From a virus, in the IMG/VR virus record IMGVR_UViG_3300045918_000125, positions 1 to 26,548 of that record: a stretch of 26,548 nt of DNA. The stretch is one strand, 5' to 3'. Position 1 is the stretch's first letter, and every line of letters starts with the position of its first letter. The position numbers and the translations under genes were made by a program. The notes under the pieces are model-generated. The model saw nothing but the letters and a program-made list of their open reading frames with translations. It was not told the origin of the DNA and did no database searches. This document shows positions 6,357 to 14,113 of this stretch, one piece after another.

Positions 6357-7349
6357 TTAAATTGTCTTGATAAAATAGTCAAACATAGCATTAGACACCG
6401 CCATAATATTAGTCATCGCTTGTGCTAATTGCTGAGCTTGTGTTACTTTTACAGCTTCATTTGTTAAATTTACACCGTATGCCTTATTTATTGCAATTTG
6501 TTGCTGTGTTGTTGCTACATCGGCCGATTGTTTAGCTGCACTTGCATTCTGTGCTTCTGTAGTAACTCTTTCTAATACAGCAGCTATTGCAGCAGAAACA
6601 TCGATCGCCGATAAACTTCCAGAAGAGACATTATTAGCTGTCATTGAATGATAATTACTATTGCTATCAAATACAGTTGTTCCCATTTGACTGTTTACTT
6701 TTTGCATAGCAGACTGCATTACCTCTTTGGCAGACGATATAAGTTGAGGTAATTGTGTTACAACTTGCCCTTCTCCTTGTAACTTTCCTTGCAAAGTTGA
6801 TATCTGTTGCATTATTTGAGATTTTGCTGTTGGATCTGTTACACTTAATGCTTGTACCTGTAATTGCATATATTGAGATTGATCTGTTTTCATCTGTTGA
6901 TCAGTTTCTCCTATAATTGCACTTACACTACCTTGCCAATTTTTAAAATCGCTACTTAGTTTTTGACCTGCGTCATTTACTTGCGTTAAATTCGAAGGCG
7001 AACTTCCTAATTGGAAATTAGTCACAGAAGTAAAAAAGTTTTGCCAATCAGCAGATACTTGCGAATTAGTAGTTAAATTCTGCACCCTTGATGCAGTATC
7101 TAAAACTGTGTTCGTTGCTTGTTGATCTACTAACGAGTTATTATATGCCCTTTCTGCCATTAGGTCTGAACTTGACGATAACGTCACCTCTACTCCGCCA
7201 CCTAAAGAAAGAGGAATAGCCGTAGAGTTTACGTTCACCGAATGATATCCTGGTGTACTTGCATTTGCTATATTATTTTGAGCCGTGGAGATAGCCACCT
7301 GTGCTGCATTTAATCCAGTAGCTCCAATACTTAATACGTTTACTGACAT
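6357..7349 (-). CDS. FlgK-like flagellar hook-associated protein (phage-encoded, shortened)
   Basis: 330 residues. The N-terminus matches the FlgK/FlgE-type rod-hook start: 'GATGLNAAQVAISTAQNNIANASTPGYHSVNV' aligns by eye with FlgK 'SGLNAAQAALNTASNNIS...AGYTRQ'. The region around 'DWQNFFTSVTNFQ' matches FlgK 'QMQDFFTSLQTLV'. The C-terminus ('EAVKVTQAQQLAQAMTNIMAVSNAMFDYFIKTI') matches the FlgK terminal helix. Bacterial FlgK is typically about 450-550 residues, so the variable middle domain is largely gone and the terminal helical pairs remain. In bacteria FlgK joins hook to filament. Here it follows a flagellin-like gene in a phage genome; a virion fibre role or interference with host filament assembly are both open. 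Confidence 0.82.
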   Translation of the reverse strand: MSVNVLSIGATGLNAAQVAISTAQNNIANASTPGYHSVNVNSTAIPLSLGGGVEVTLSSSSDLMAERAYNNSLVDQQATNTVLDTASRVQNLTTNSQVSADWQNFFTSVTNFQLGSSPSNLTQVNDAGQKLSSDFKNWQGSVSAIIGETDQQMKTDQSQYMQLQVQALSVTDPTAKSQIMQQISTLQGKLQGEGQVVTQLPQLISSAKEVMQSAMQKVNSQMGTTVFDSNSNYHSMTANNVSSGSLSAIDVSAAIAAVLERVTTEAQNASAAKQSADVATTQQQIAINKAYGVNLTNEAVKVTQAQQLAQAMTNIMAVSNAMFDYFIKTI

Positions 7350-7357
7350 AGTATTTT

Positions 7358-7386
7358 ATTGAGGGAATTTATTAGATTCCCTCAAT
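7358..7386. promoter_or_regulatory. 11-bp hairpin directly upstream of the FlgK-like gene
   Basis: ATTGAGGGAAT (7358-7368) and ATTCCCTCAAT (7376-7386), 7-base loop. It lies between the flagellin-like stop and the FlgK-like start (ATG at 7349), with no T run on the minus strand and no Shine-Dalgarno after it. It may control expression of the FlgK-like gene or protect the flagellin mRNA end. Confidence 0.6.
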
Positions 7387-7391
7387 CTTCA

Positions 7392-8204
7392 TTACTTGAT
7401 TAGATTTATAACATTTTGCGATATAGAATTTGTGATTCCAAGCATTTGTGTTGTTATCTGTGCTTGAGTTTGGAGTTTTGTTAACTCTGAACTTAACTCT
7501 GGAATGTTAGCATCTTGCAATGTACTTAACTCAGCTGTAATATTAGACCTTGTGGCGGCAGTGGTTTCTGCCTGACCTTTCAAACCAGTTAACTGTGTTG
7601 CCATAGTTGATTGGTTAGTTGATACGGTTGCAACAGCGGCAGTAATTGCCGTCATTGCTGCTTGAGCTTTTGCGGCCGTAGTTAAATCAACAGTGGCCGA
7701 ATCAACTGCCAATGTTGTACTATCGCTTGCTGCTGCTGATAGTACAGTAGTATCTCCCGAGTTAATACCGGTCTGTAATGTGATACTTGTTGCGCCGGTA
7801 CCAACTAAGTTGGAGCCAAACATACCACCTGCTTTTGCATTTGTATCTAATTGAGCCTGAAGAGCCGTAAATTGAGCACCCAATGCCGCACGTTGTGAAG
7901 CATTTAATAAGTTACTTGATGCTTGTGTTGCCAAGTCACTCATTTGTGCTAAAACGGTTTGTTGTGCTGTTAATGCGGTTGTTGCTGTATTTAATAACGC
8001 AGTACCCGCAGATAAGTTCTTAAGAACTGCACCATAACTAGATTGTTGTGCTCCTAGTTGTGATGCAATAGCAGCATCTGCTCCACTGAGATGCATCTTA
8101 TTAGATGATATCTCTTGTGAAATTAGAGTGATTTGATCTGCGTTATTATTGAGTTGCTGAGCTACAAAAAGTGATGCCAAATTAGTTGCTACTGAGAGTC
8201 CCAT
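7392..8204 (-). CDS. Flagellin-like protein (phage-encoded, minimal)
   Basis: 270 residues from the ATG at 8204, which has AAGGAG 9 bases upstream; the frame opens earlier but that start lacks a site. The N-terminal D0/D1 pattern is present ('SVATNLASLFVAQQLNNN...', 'SGADAAIASQL', 'LNTATTALTAQQTVLAQMSDLATQASS', 'QRAALGAQFTALQAQLD'). The C-terminal D1/D0 helices are also present, ending 'QMLGITNSISQNVINLIK' like bacterial '...NSVLAKANQVPQQVLSLLQ'. The variable D2/D3 part is reduced to a short beta-rich stretch (about 140-185). Very rich in Ala/Thr/Ser/Gln and almost free of Cys and aromatics, as in filament proteins. It has the parts needed to polymerise; whether it enters the host filament or the virion cannot be told. 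Confidence 0.85.
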   Translation of the reverse strand: MGLSVATNLASLFVAQQLNNNADQITLISQEISSNKMHLSGADAAIASQLGAQQSSYGAVLKNLSAGTALLNTATTALTAQQTVLAQMSDLATQASSNLLNASQRAALGAQFTALQAQLDTNAKAGGMFGSNLVGTGATSITLQTGINSGDTTVLSAAASDSTTLAVDSATVDLTTAAKAQAAMTAITAAVATVSTNQSTMATQLTGLKGQAETTAATRSNITAELSTLQDANIPELSSELTKLQTQAQITTQMLGITNSISQNVINLIK

Positions 8205-8280
8205 TTTAATTCTCCTTAAATATAACATGCTTATTACAGCATCGCCTTTAGGAGAGAGTCAAGGCTAACTTTACTACTTG

Positions 8281-8288
8281 TATTTATT
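8281..8288 (-). promoter_or_regulatory. Late-promoter-type box before the flagellin-like gene
   Basis: AATAAATA on the minus strand, about 77 bases upstream of the ATG. A GGTTA/TAACC hairpin near 8355 follows the FliS-like stop, so flagellin may be transcribed separately from the chaperone. Confidence 0.4.
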
Positions 8289-8376
8289 CTTGCATAATGC
8301 AAAAATAAAACATACTTACATATTATATAACGTCATAATTTCATTAAACTTTAGGGTTATTTTAACCAATTTACTA

Positions 8377-8703
8377 TTATTTTTCTAAAATAGTTAAAAA
8401 CCCAATCTCGTCATTGACATCATATACATGCGATGTATCTATTAATGCAACTGAAATTTTCTGAGAGATACGTAAAAATCCAAAGTACAAAATATCAGCC
8501 TCTATGCCTTGAATTCTCGGATTTAAATCTATTACAATATGTTCAACTATTATCTTAGCTTTTTCTAAAGATTCAAGTCTAGCTTGCTTAGTTGACGATG
8601 TATCTTTGTACGCCTGTAAATACATTCGTATGGATGCGAATATCTTCTTATTTAACTGTGCAGGTGTATCTGTTTGAGCTTGTATCTGTTTGTAGGGATT
8701 CAT
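8377..8703 (-). CDS. FliS-like flagellin chaperone
   Basis: 108 residues, slightly short for FliS (about 125-135). Begins 'MNPYKQIQAQTDTPAQLNKKIFASIRMYLQAY', matching the FliS start 'MNPYxxYxxxxxxTASPxxLxxxLYDGAIxxLxxA'. The helix 'KAKIIVEHIVIDLNP' corresponds to FliS 'KAQxIIxELxxxLD'. In bacteria FliS binds the flagellin C-terminal helix to stop premature polymerisation. Immediate proximity to the flagellin-like gene supports a dedicated pair. Weak ribosome site (GAAAGAAAACAAA). Assigned by eye; 0.65 on family, less on function. Confidence 0.65.
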   Translation of the reverse strand: MNPYKQIQAQTDTPAQLNKKIFASIRMYLQAYKDTSSTKQARLESLEKAKIIVEHIVIDLNPRIQGIEADILYFGFLRISQKISVALIDTSHVYDVNDEIGFLTILEK

Positions 8704-8776
8704 TTTGTTTTCTTTCTATATAGTACAACATTAAATAATACAATAACATAGCGCGATTATAAGATGCAAGTACTTC

Positions 8777-9712
8777 TCAACCGGTTATGTTACAATTATA
8801 CGGTACTATATTATTCACTACAAATTTACAGTTTTTAATATTTAAGCATTTAGCACATCTAGACCAACCACCAGGTTTAAATACCCTAATCGTATTACGA
8901 CCAGAATCTTTTGCTGCATATAATGCTTCGTCAACACTTTCTATCATAGCTGTACATGTTTCGGTTGACTCGTTTGATACAATTCCTGCACTTATTGTGC
9001 ATTTGATTCCGTCAACAGTTAACTCTTCTATGCATGATTTAATTCTACTCGTAATTTCACATGCTCCTTCTAGAGTTGTATCTGGTAATATAATTAAGAA
9101 CTCTTCGCCGCCGTAACGTCCAAATATATCAATATCCCTAATACATTCTGTTACTTTATTTGCAATTGCAATAAGAACCAAATCACCCGCTGGGTGTCCA
9201 TAAGTATCATTGATAATCTTAAAGTGATCTATATCAAAAGATATCACAGTAAATATGCTATTTGTACGTAACGATCTCCTAAATTCTTCCTTTAAATGAT
9301 TTTTTAAGGAACGTCTATTTGCTATTTTAGTTAGATGATCAGTTGATGCTATTTCTTCTAATTCAGCAACCGCTAACGATAAATCATGTGTTCGTTCTGC
9401 AACTCGATGCTCTAACTGTGCTGCACTAGCAAGCAACTTGTTATTGGTTATTCTTAATTTCAATACCATAACAATGGTTGCAATTATAACTGTTGTTTCT
9501 ACTATAATAGCAGTAAAGCCTGCTATCATCAAATCTGGATGTAAATTCCATAATTGAAAAATACTATTTCTATATAAATACATAGTAAATAACGGAAATA
9601 AGGTACCAACAGCCAACCAGATACCAACAGGTAGATACCACCAAGGTATACTTATTGTTGGAAATAAAGAATTATAAAACTCTTCTGCCGTAAGCTTATT
9701 AGTATCTAACAT
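8777..9712 (-). CDS. Membrane-anchored diguanylate cyclase (GGDEF)
   Basis: 311 residues. Two membrane helices (about 25-47 and 62-85), a coiled-coil linker (about 90-120) and a GGDEF domain (about 122-278). The active site is GGEEF at 201-205, with the metal/substrate segment 'FDIDHFKIINDTYGHPAGD' at 159-177. The inhibitory I-site RxxD is present as RDID (192-195), exactly five residues before GGEEF, so product feedback is likely kept. A Cys-bearing C-tail follows (C286, C289, C295, C307). It should make cyclic di-GMP from GTP at the host inner membrane. In most flagellated bacteria high cyclic di-GMP slows or stops swimming. It sits just upstream of the FliS-, flagellin- and FlgK-like genes on the same strand. 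No clear Shine-Dalgarno. Confidence 0.93.
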   Translation of the reverse strand: MLDTNKLTAEEFYNSLFPTISIPWWYLPVGIWLAVGTLFPLFTMYLYRNSIFQLWNLHPDLMIAGFTAIIVETTVIIATIVMVLKLRITNNKLLASAAQLEHRVAERTHDLSLAVAELEEIASTDHLTKIANRRSLKNHLKEEFRRSLRTNSIFTVISFDIDHFKIINDTYGHPAGDLVLIAIANKVTECIRDIDIFGRYGGEEFLIILPDTTLEGACEITSRIKSCIEELTVDGIKCTISAGIVSNESTETCTAMIESVDEALYAAKDSGRNTIRVFKPGGWSRCAKCLNIKNCKFVVNNIVPYNCNITG

Positions 9713-9740
9713 ATATTAAGTATTTACTCTTTTAAAAAAC

Positions 9741-9748
9741 AATAAATA
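9741..9748 (+). promoter_or_regulatory. Late-promoter-type box, plus strand
   Basis: AATAAATA, 31 bases before the plus-strand ADP-ribosyltransferase-like gene, in the 67-base divergent gap shared with the diguanylate cyclase. Confidence 0.45.
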
Positions 9749-9779
9749 TAATATTAAAACATTAATGTAAGAGAGATCA

Positions 9780-11237
9780 ATGCCAAAACTACCAAAAACT
9801 AACCCTAACTTCAATATAGACGATGTCAACATACAAAACGCTTTATTTCCTATTAAAAATGCATTAAAAAAGAAACTAGTATTGAAAAGCAAATATAATG
9901 CAGCTATCAATGAAATCATTGCATCTGCTGCCAAAAATGACGATCCTATTAAGTTTTTAAACACACAACTTAAACTACTTGACCCTACAGCTAAAGTATG
10001 GAATGCAACTAAGCCAGTTAAACCTGGGGAATTTTACGGACTACCTACCCCTAACATACCATTATCTCCTGCTGCATTAAAACATGTACCTAACCCTGAT
10101 AATATAGCTAAAGCAGATGCACTTACTAAGAAAATTAAAGCCTACGAAGACGAAATAGAAAGGTTAAAAAAAGCACAGGCAGGCGCACTACTAGCAGCAG
10201 AAAAAGCTAAATCACAAAAAGAATTATTATCTTCTAATATAGACGAGAAACTATTAAAATACTTTACTTACATTGAGCAAAACTGTAGTCAATTCTTAAC
10301 ATCTGTCGCTGCATCAGGGAAATTTTTATTTCGAGGGCAAGCCGACGCTTTATTGCCGGTATTTGTTGCTAATCCTAGACCCGACCGCAAGCCTAAAGAT
10401 TCTAACCCCGCAGCACAAGAATTATTCGATAACTATCTTACTATTATGGGGTTTAAAGCTTTACGTTCTAATAGTATCTTTACAACTTCGAACTACGGTC
10501 AAGCATTGCAGTATGGTATCGTATATGCCATATTTCCTAAGAATGGGTTTGACTTCAGTTGGTCAACTGAACATGACGACTTAATTATCAAACATGTATC
10601 TGATATTGAACCAGAAGACTCTAATGCTAGTACATTATACTATAATGTTACAGATACAGCCTTATTAGATTTTACATCAATTGGCGAATTTTTAATAAAT
10701 AATTGTAACATAGACGAAAGTGATCCAAAATTTAAAGTAGAACACAACAAACTAGCTAAATCCCCCATTGTAAAAACGTTGATTAAAGAAATTCATAACT
10801 GGGGTACAACGATACCCGAAGACAATACATACGCTGTTATAGCAAATCAATTGTTAAAGATCGTTTCGACATATGAAACTGCCCTAACATCACATCCAAT
10901 ACTTAAAAAGTGTTTAACGGCTACCGATTACAAATACTTAAATAAACTTATTGTAAAAGTAAAAAAACAGCTAACTAGTATCCAAGATGACACTCTGCTA
11001 AGATCTAATGCTCCCAAAGTAATTAAAAATTATGGATATACGAATAAAGATATGACATCGGCATTAAAATCTACACACGAAATATGTGTAAAAGGTGAAT
11101 ATGTAGCTGTTGACTACAATAGATACCAAAACGAACTTAAACAATACTTTTTAACATCTATACCTAAAGTATCTAAAAAACCAGCTGGGAAACCTGCACC
11201 TAATGCTTCGAAGCCATCTTCGAAGAAAAAAATGTAA
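9780..11237 (+). CDS. ADP-ribosyltransferase-like phage protein
   Basis: 485 residues; GAGAG precedes the ATG. Segments: N-terminal helical part, coiled coil (about 110-150), then a region with R-S-E transferase features. These are R185 in 'FLFRGQ', 'SIFTTSN' around 233-238 at the S-T-S position, then 'YAIFPKNGFDFSWS', and E434 in 'HEICVKGEYVAV', which resembles the 'E(V/I)LxxxGxxFxV' strand holding the catalytic Glu. Lys/Pro-rich C-tail. T4 carries comparable enzymes (Alt, ModA/B) that modify host proteins, Alt being packaged in the head. The only complete plus-strand gene here. It converges tail-to-tail with the kinase gene, one base between the stops. Medium confidence on the family, low on activity. 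Confidence 0.6.
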   Translation: MPKLPKTNPNFNIDDVNIQNALFPIKNALKKKLVLKSKYNAAINEIIASAAKNDDPIKFLNTQLKLLDPTAKVWNATKPVKPGEFYGLPTPNIPLSPAALKHVPNPDNIAKADALTKKIKAYEDEIERLKKAQAGALLAAEKAKSQKELLSSNIDEKLLKYFTYIEQNCSQFLTSVAASGKFLFRGQADALLPVFVANPRPDRKPKDSNPAAQELFDNYLTIMGFKALRSNSIFTTSNYGQALQYGIVYAIFPKNGFDFSWSTEHDDLIIKHVSDIEPEDSNASTLYYNVTDTALLDFTSIGEFLINNCNIDESDPKFKVEHNKLAKSPIVKTLIKEIHNWGTTIPEDNTYAVIANQLLKIVSTYETALTSHPILKKCLTATDYKYLNKLIVKVKKQLTSIQDDTLLRSNAPKVIKNYGYTNKDMTSALKSTHEICVKGEYVAVDYNRYQNELKQYFLTSIPKVSKKPAGKPAPNASKPSSKKKM

Positions 11238-11238
11238 C

Positions 11239-11982
11239 TTAATTTGATTTAATTTGGTTTATTATTTGTTGCGCTTTAGCTGTTAGAGGTTTACTTAAGA
11301 ACTTAGACAATTTGTTAGCGGCGGCGCGGATAGATGCCTTAAATACATCGTCCGGTGCATCATCTAATATAGCTTCGTCAAGACGTAGATCTGGAGGGGT
11401 ATTATTCCATATATAAGCAAATTGTCCCCCAAACATTAATTTGTAAAAATCTAAGTTCTGTATTGAATTATCATATGCATCGTCAAAATACTCAGGAGTT
11501 ACTGGACGTTTATCCCAGGGGTCAGTGGCATTCTTTTCTCTATCTTGAACACGATCAAATGCAACATTATAATCTGCATGTACAAATATCATAAATGTAT
11601 CATACCCTGAATTCTTTAACTCTTTATTTAAAGCCATCAATTTATCAGAATCTCTACCTGTTGTGTTAATTAATAACCCAAGCATATTTTTCTGCAATAA
11701 AGATTGACGCACTAATGTTTTCTTTAAACTATAGTCGTATTCTTTATTGATTTCTTCTTCACTTCTCGCTTGTATTAAATCATTGATTTGGTGTTTTGCT
11801 TTCTTTAAAAAGAATAATGTTCTGTCAATATCTTGTAATTTAAATCCAGCATAACTTAACCCCAGATCAGTAATAACTCTGTTTTTTCCTGCACCCGGCG
11901 GGCCTGCCATAAAAATAGCCTTAAAGATATTGGGGTCTTTAATACCCTCAGCTAATGATTGTGTTAAGTCATTTATTTTCAT
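11239..11982 (-). CDS. P-loop kinase, zeta-toxin-like
   Basis: 247 residues. Walker A GPPGAGKN at 27-34 follows a hydrophobic strand ('KAIFMA'); a 'DID' motif follows at about 52 and a second strand 'DTFMIFVHADYNVAFDRVQDRE' holds a likely lid arginine. The layout resembles small phosphotransferases of the zeta-toxin/polynucleotide-kinase group. The substrate cannot be inferred. The first 13 residues (MKINDLTQSLAEG) end in LAE-G, which fits the T4 prohead-protease rule (hydrophobic-x-Glu, then small residue) used on packaged internal proteins. Followed 4 bases away by the methyltransferase gene. Confidence 0.72.
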   Translation of the reverse strand: MKINDLTQSLAEGIKDPNIFKAIFMAGPPGAGKNRVITDLGLSYAGFKLQDIDRTLFFLKKAKHQINDLIQARSEEEINKEYDYSLKKTLVRQSLLQKNMLGLLINTTGRDSDKLMALNKELKNSGYDTFMIFVHADYNVAFDRVQDREKNATDPWDKRPVTPEYFDDAYDNSIQNLDFYKLMFGGQFAYIWNNTPPDLRLDEAILDDAPDDVFKASIRAAANKLSKFLSKPLTAKAQQIINQIKSN

Positions 11983-11986
11983 ACTT

Positions 11987-12736
11987 TTAATCTTTTACAA
12001 AGTAAATGTTTCTATCTAAGAACGGTAATACTATATCTTCTTGTCTTAAGTAACCGTATTTATTAATGGAATTAGCTATAGAATCATGAAACATATTCTT
12101 CTCTATTAAGTCATATAACGTAGTAGTAGCATGGTCCATCGGAGGTATATCCGACTTATACACCGCTAAATGTATCCAAGGATCATTTTGCGATTTAAAC
12201 ATATATGCCTCTCTACAATCAAACCCATTTACCGCTAACATATATATTAGGTTACATATATTATGATTAATATAACACCCACTATGAACACGATTCACAA
12301 ACCGATTATATTGATGATTGGATGTTTGCGGAACAATTAATACTAGCATACCATTAACATTCATTTGTTCATTCCAAACCTTTAATGTTTGTAACGGATT
12401 TAGTGCATATTGAAATGAATCATGACTCCACATTAAATCTACTTTATTAGGCAGAATCTTTTCTTCAAAGTTTCCCTTGATAGGTATTACATTCTTTGGT
12501 AAATCTTTATCTAACTTACTGATATCTTTATCAACAGCATAACATGTATAATTATGCGGTGTAGGGGGATCGTCTCTTGTTTCTGACGTAGCCCACCAAT
12601 TAATATCTAATCCTGCACCACACCCCATATCTGCAACCGTAGAAATACTATCCATAAAACTATCGTATATAGATATTAATTCTAGTACACGCCAAGAATG
12701 GTCGTGACTATCGTAGATAGAATTAAATGTAGTCAT
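11987..12736 (-). CDS. SAM-dependent methyltransferase (class I)
   Basis: 249 residues. Motif I 'VADMGCGAGLDINWW' at 34-48, acidic end of strand 2 in 'YAVDKDISKLDK', strand 4 'VDLMWSHDSFQYALNP' and 'NGMLVLIVPQTSNH', the usual order for UbiE/Methyltransf_11-type small-molecule or protein methyltransferases. No DNA-methylase NPPY/DPPY motif, so DNA methylation is unlikely. Substrate unknown. The Shine-Dalgarno is weak. It lies in a four-gene minus-strand run with the kinase and the nuclease-like gene. Confidence 0.75.
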   Translation of the reverse strand: MTTFNSIYDSHDHSWRVLELISIYDSFMDSISTVADMGCGAGLDINWWATSETRDDPPTPHNYTCYAVDKDISKLDKDLPKNVIPIKGNFEEKILPNKVDLMWSHDSFQYALNPLQTLKVWNEQMNVNGMLVLIVPQTSNHQYNRFVNRVHSGCYINHNICNLIYMLAVNGFDCREAYMFKSQNDPWIHLAVYKSDIPPMDHATTTLYDLIEKNMFHDSIANSINKYGYLRQEDIVLPFLDRNIYFVKD

Positions 12737-12767
12737 AACAATACGTTACCATAATATTTTTCTTGTA

Positions 12768-14060
12768 TCACTTAAACCGTCGTTCTCTGGTACCCGTACC
12801 TGAGTCAGATGCTGTACTTGTTTTAGATGCGCTCGGTGGTTTTATCTTAATTGACTTACCTCCCGCAATCTTCGACTTCAATTCTTCTGCCTTAGCATCA
12901 ATCTTTGCTTGCTTTGCGATTATTTTTTCTTGTTTTGCTGCTGCATTAGCACCAAATGTTGTAGGTATTACTTCTATTTGGGGATATGGTAATCTGACAT
13001 CAGATATACTAGTAATGTATGCTGTGCCTGCGTGTAATCTCAACGAACTCGCTTTTAAATCGTCTGCTTCTTTAAAATATACAGTGGAAATTGGCTCTGT
13101 TGCTACATTAATATATAACACGCCTTCGTCTTTCTTTTTACTCATGTAATAATTGAAACTAGCTTTTGCATAGTTTTGCATTGCTTCTCCAATATCGCCT
13201 GTTCTAATAGCTGTTATGATGGAGTCAACATCGGAGTTTTTTCTACCACCAAATATCATCGTTATAACTTTCTCTACCATATCTAAATATTTTTTCTTAT
13301 CTTTGGTGCCTGATAATTGTTCGTAATACGTTACGGCTGTATTTAAGCTTAGGCCGCTTTTGGGTAGTTCTACAGATGCAAGTGGGTTAGTCGTAACAAA
13401 GTTATTTAAATCGCGTGCGGCTTTTTCAAATCCATCTGATGGTCTTACTTCTTGATCGGTAAACCGTCCTGCTCCGCCATCAGTTGTTTTGACTTCGATT
13501 GGTCTCCCACTAATAGACAGATCGCCTTTACCTTCTTGCTTATGTATACTTTTACTCATTACACTTAGGCCAAATTCACCCTTGCCTTGCCCTAATGCGG
13601 CTACATGCATTAGCTCATTGACTAGCTCTTTTATTAGGGGATTTGAGTTATAACTAGTTATAATTGCATCAAACGAGTTTTTGCCAACAGATAGAAGTTT
13701 TTTAAAGTCAACTAACTTATCACTTCTCCATAGTTTAAACAGTTCATCGCGCTGTTCGGATGTTTGTGGGATACTAAGAATAAACCGAGCTAGATCTTTT
13801 TGTGCAGCATTAACTGTTGGGTCATTAATACTTTTTAATTCTCCATTAATTATCCCCATACGTCCGCCTGCATTTACATGTTTTAGTAAATCTTCAATTT
13901 CTTTAAGAGCTTGAATAGTAACATCATCTTCTGGTAAATCTTTAATTTTTGAAGCAATAGCGACCTTAAATGCATATAATTGATCTTGATCAATTGCAGC
14001 TTCGTCTACTTGAATAGACTCAAGCATGTTGATGATACTACGGAAATCGACAGGATTCAT
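12768..14060 (-). CDS. PD-(D/E)XK-nuclease-like phage protein
   Basis: 430 residues. Residues 155-200 carry a restriction-endonuclease-type core: 'GKGEFGLSVMSKSIHKQEGKGDLSISGRPIEVK' split as E162, D180 and E189-x-K191, with a helix before it. The flanks are helical, and the tail is Lys/Ala-rich ending in basic residues. It may be a nuclease or a structural protein that keeps the fold (T4 gp4 is a nuclease-like head protein). AAAGG before the ATG and a GATAAATA box 31 bases upstream show it starts a transcription unit leading into the methyltransferase and kinase. Confidence 0.55.
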   Translation of the reverse strand: MNPVDFRSIINMLESIQVDEAAIDQDQLYAFKVAIASKIKDLPEDDVTIQALKEIEDLLKHVNAGGRMGIINGELKSINDPTVNAAQKDLARFILSIPQTSEQRDELFKLWRSDKLVDFKKLLSVGKNSFDAIITSYNSNPLIKELVNELMHVAALGQGKGEFGLSVMSKSIHKQEGKGDLSISGRPIEVKTTDGGAGRFTDQEVRPSDGFEKAARDLNNFVTTNPLASVELPKSGLSLNTAVTYYEQLSGTKDKKKYLDMVEKVITMIFGGRKNSDVDSIITAIRTGDIGEAMQNYAKASFNYYMSKKKDEGVLYINVATEPISTVYFKEADDLKASSLRLHAGTAYITSISDVRLPYPQIEVIPTTFGANAAAKQEKIIAKQAKIDAKAEELKSKIAGGKSIKIKPPSASKTSTASDSGTGTRERRFK

Positions 14061-14090
14061 GTTCTTATTACCTTTACCTATTTAATAATA

Positions 14091-14098
14091 TATTTATC
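14091..14098 (-). promoter_or_regulatory. Late-promoter-type box
   Basis: GATAAATA on the minus strand between uvsY and the 430-residue gene, 31 bases before the latter's start. Confidence 0.5.
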
Positions 14099-14113
14099 CT
14101 CGACAACTTATTT

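Noticed and set aside
12763-13149. Plus-strand 128-codon frame
   Set aside because: Shadow of the minus-strand 430-residue gene in another frame.
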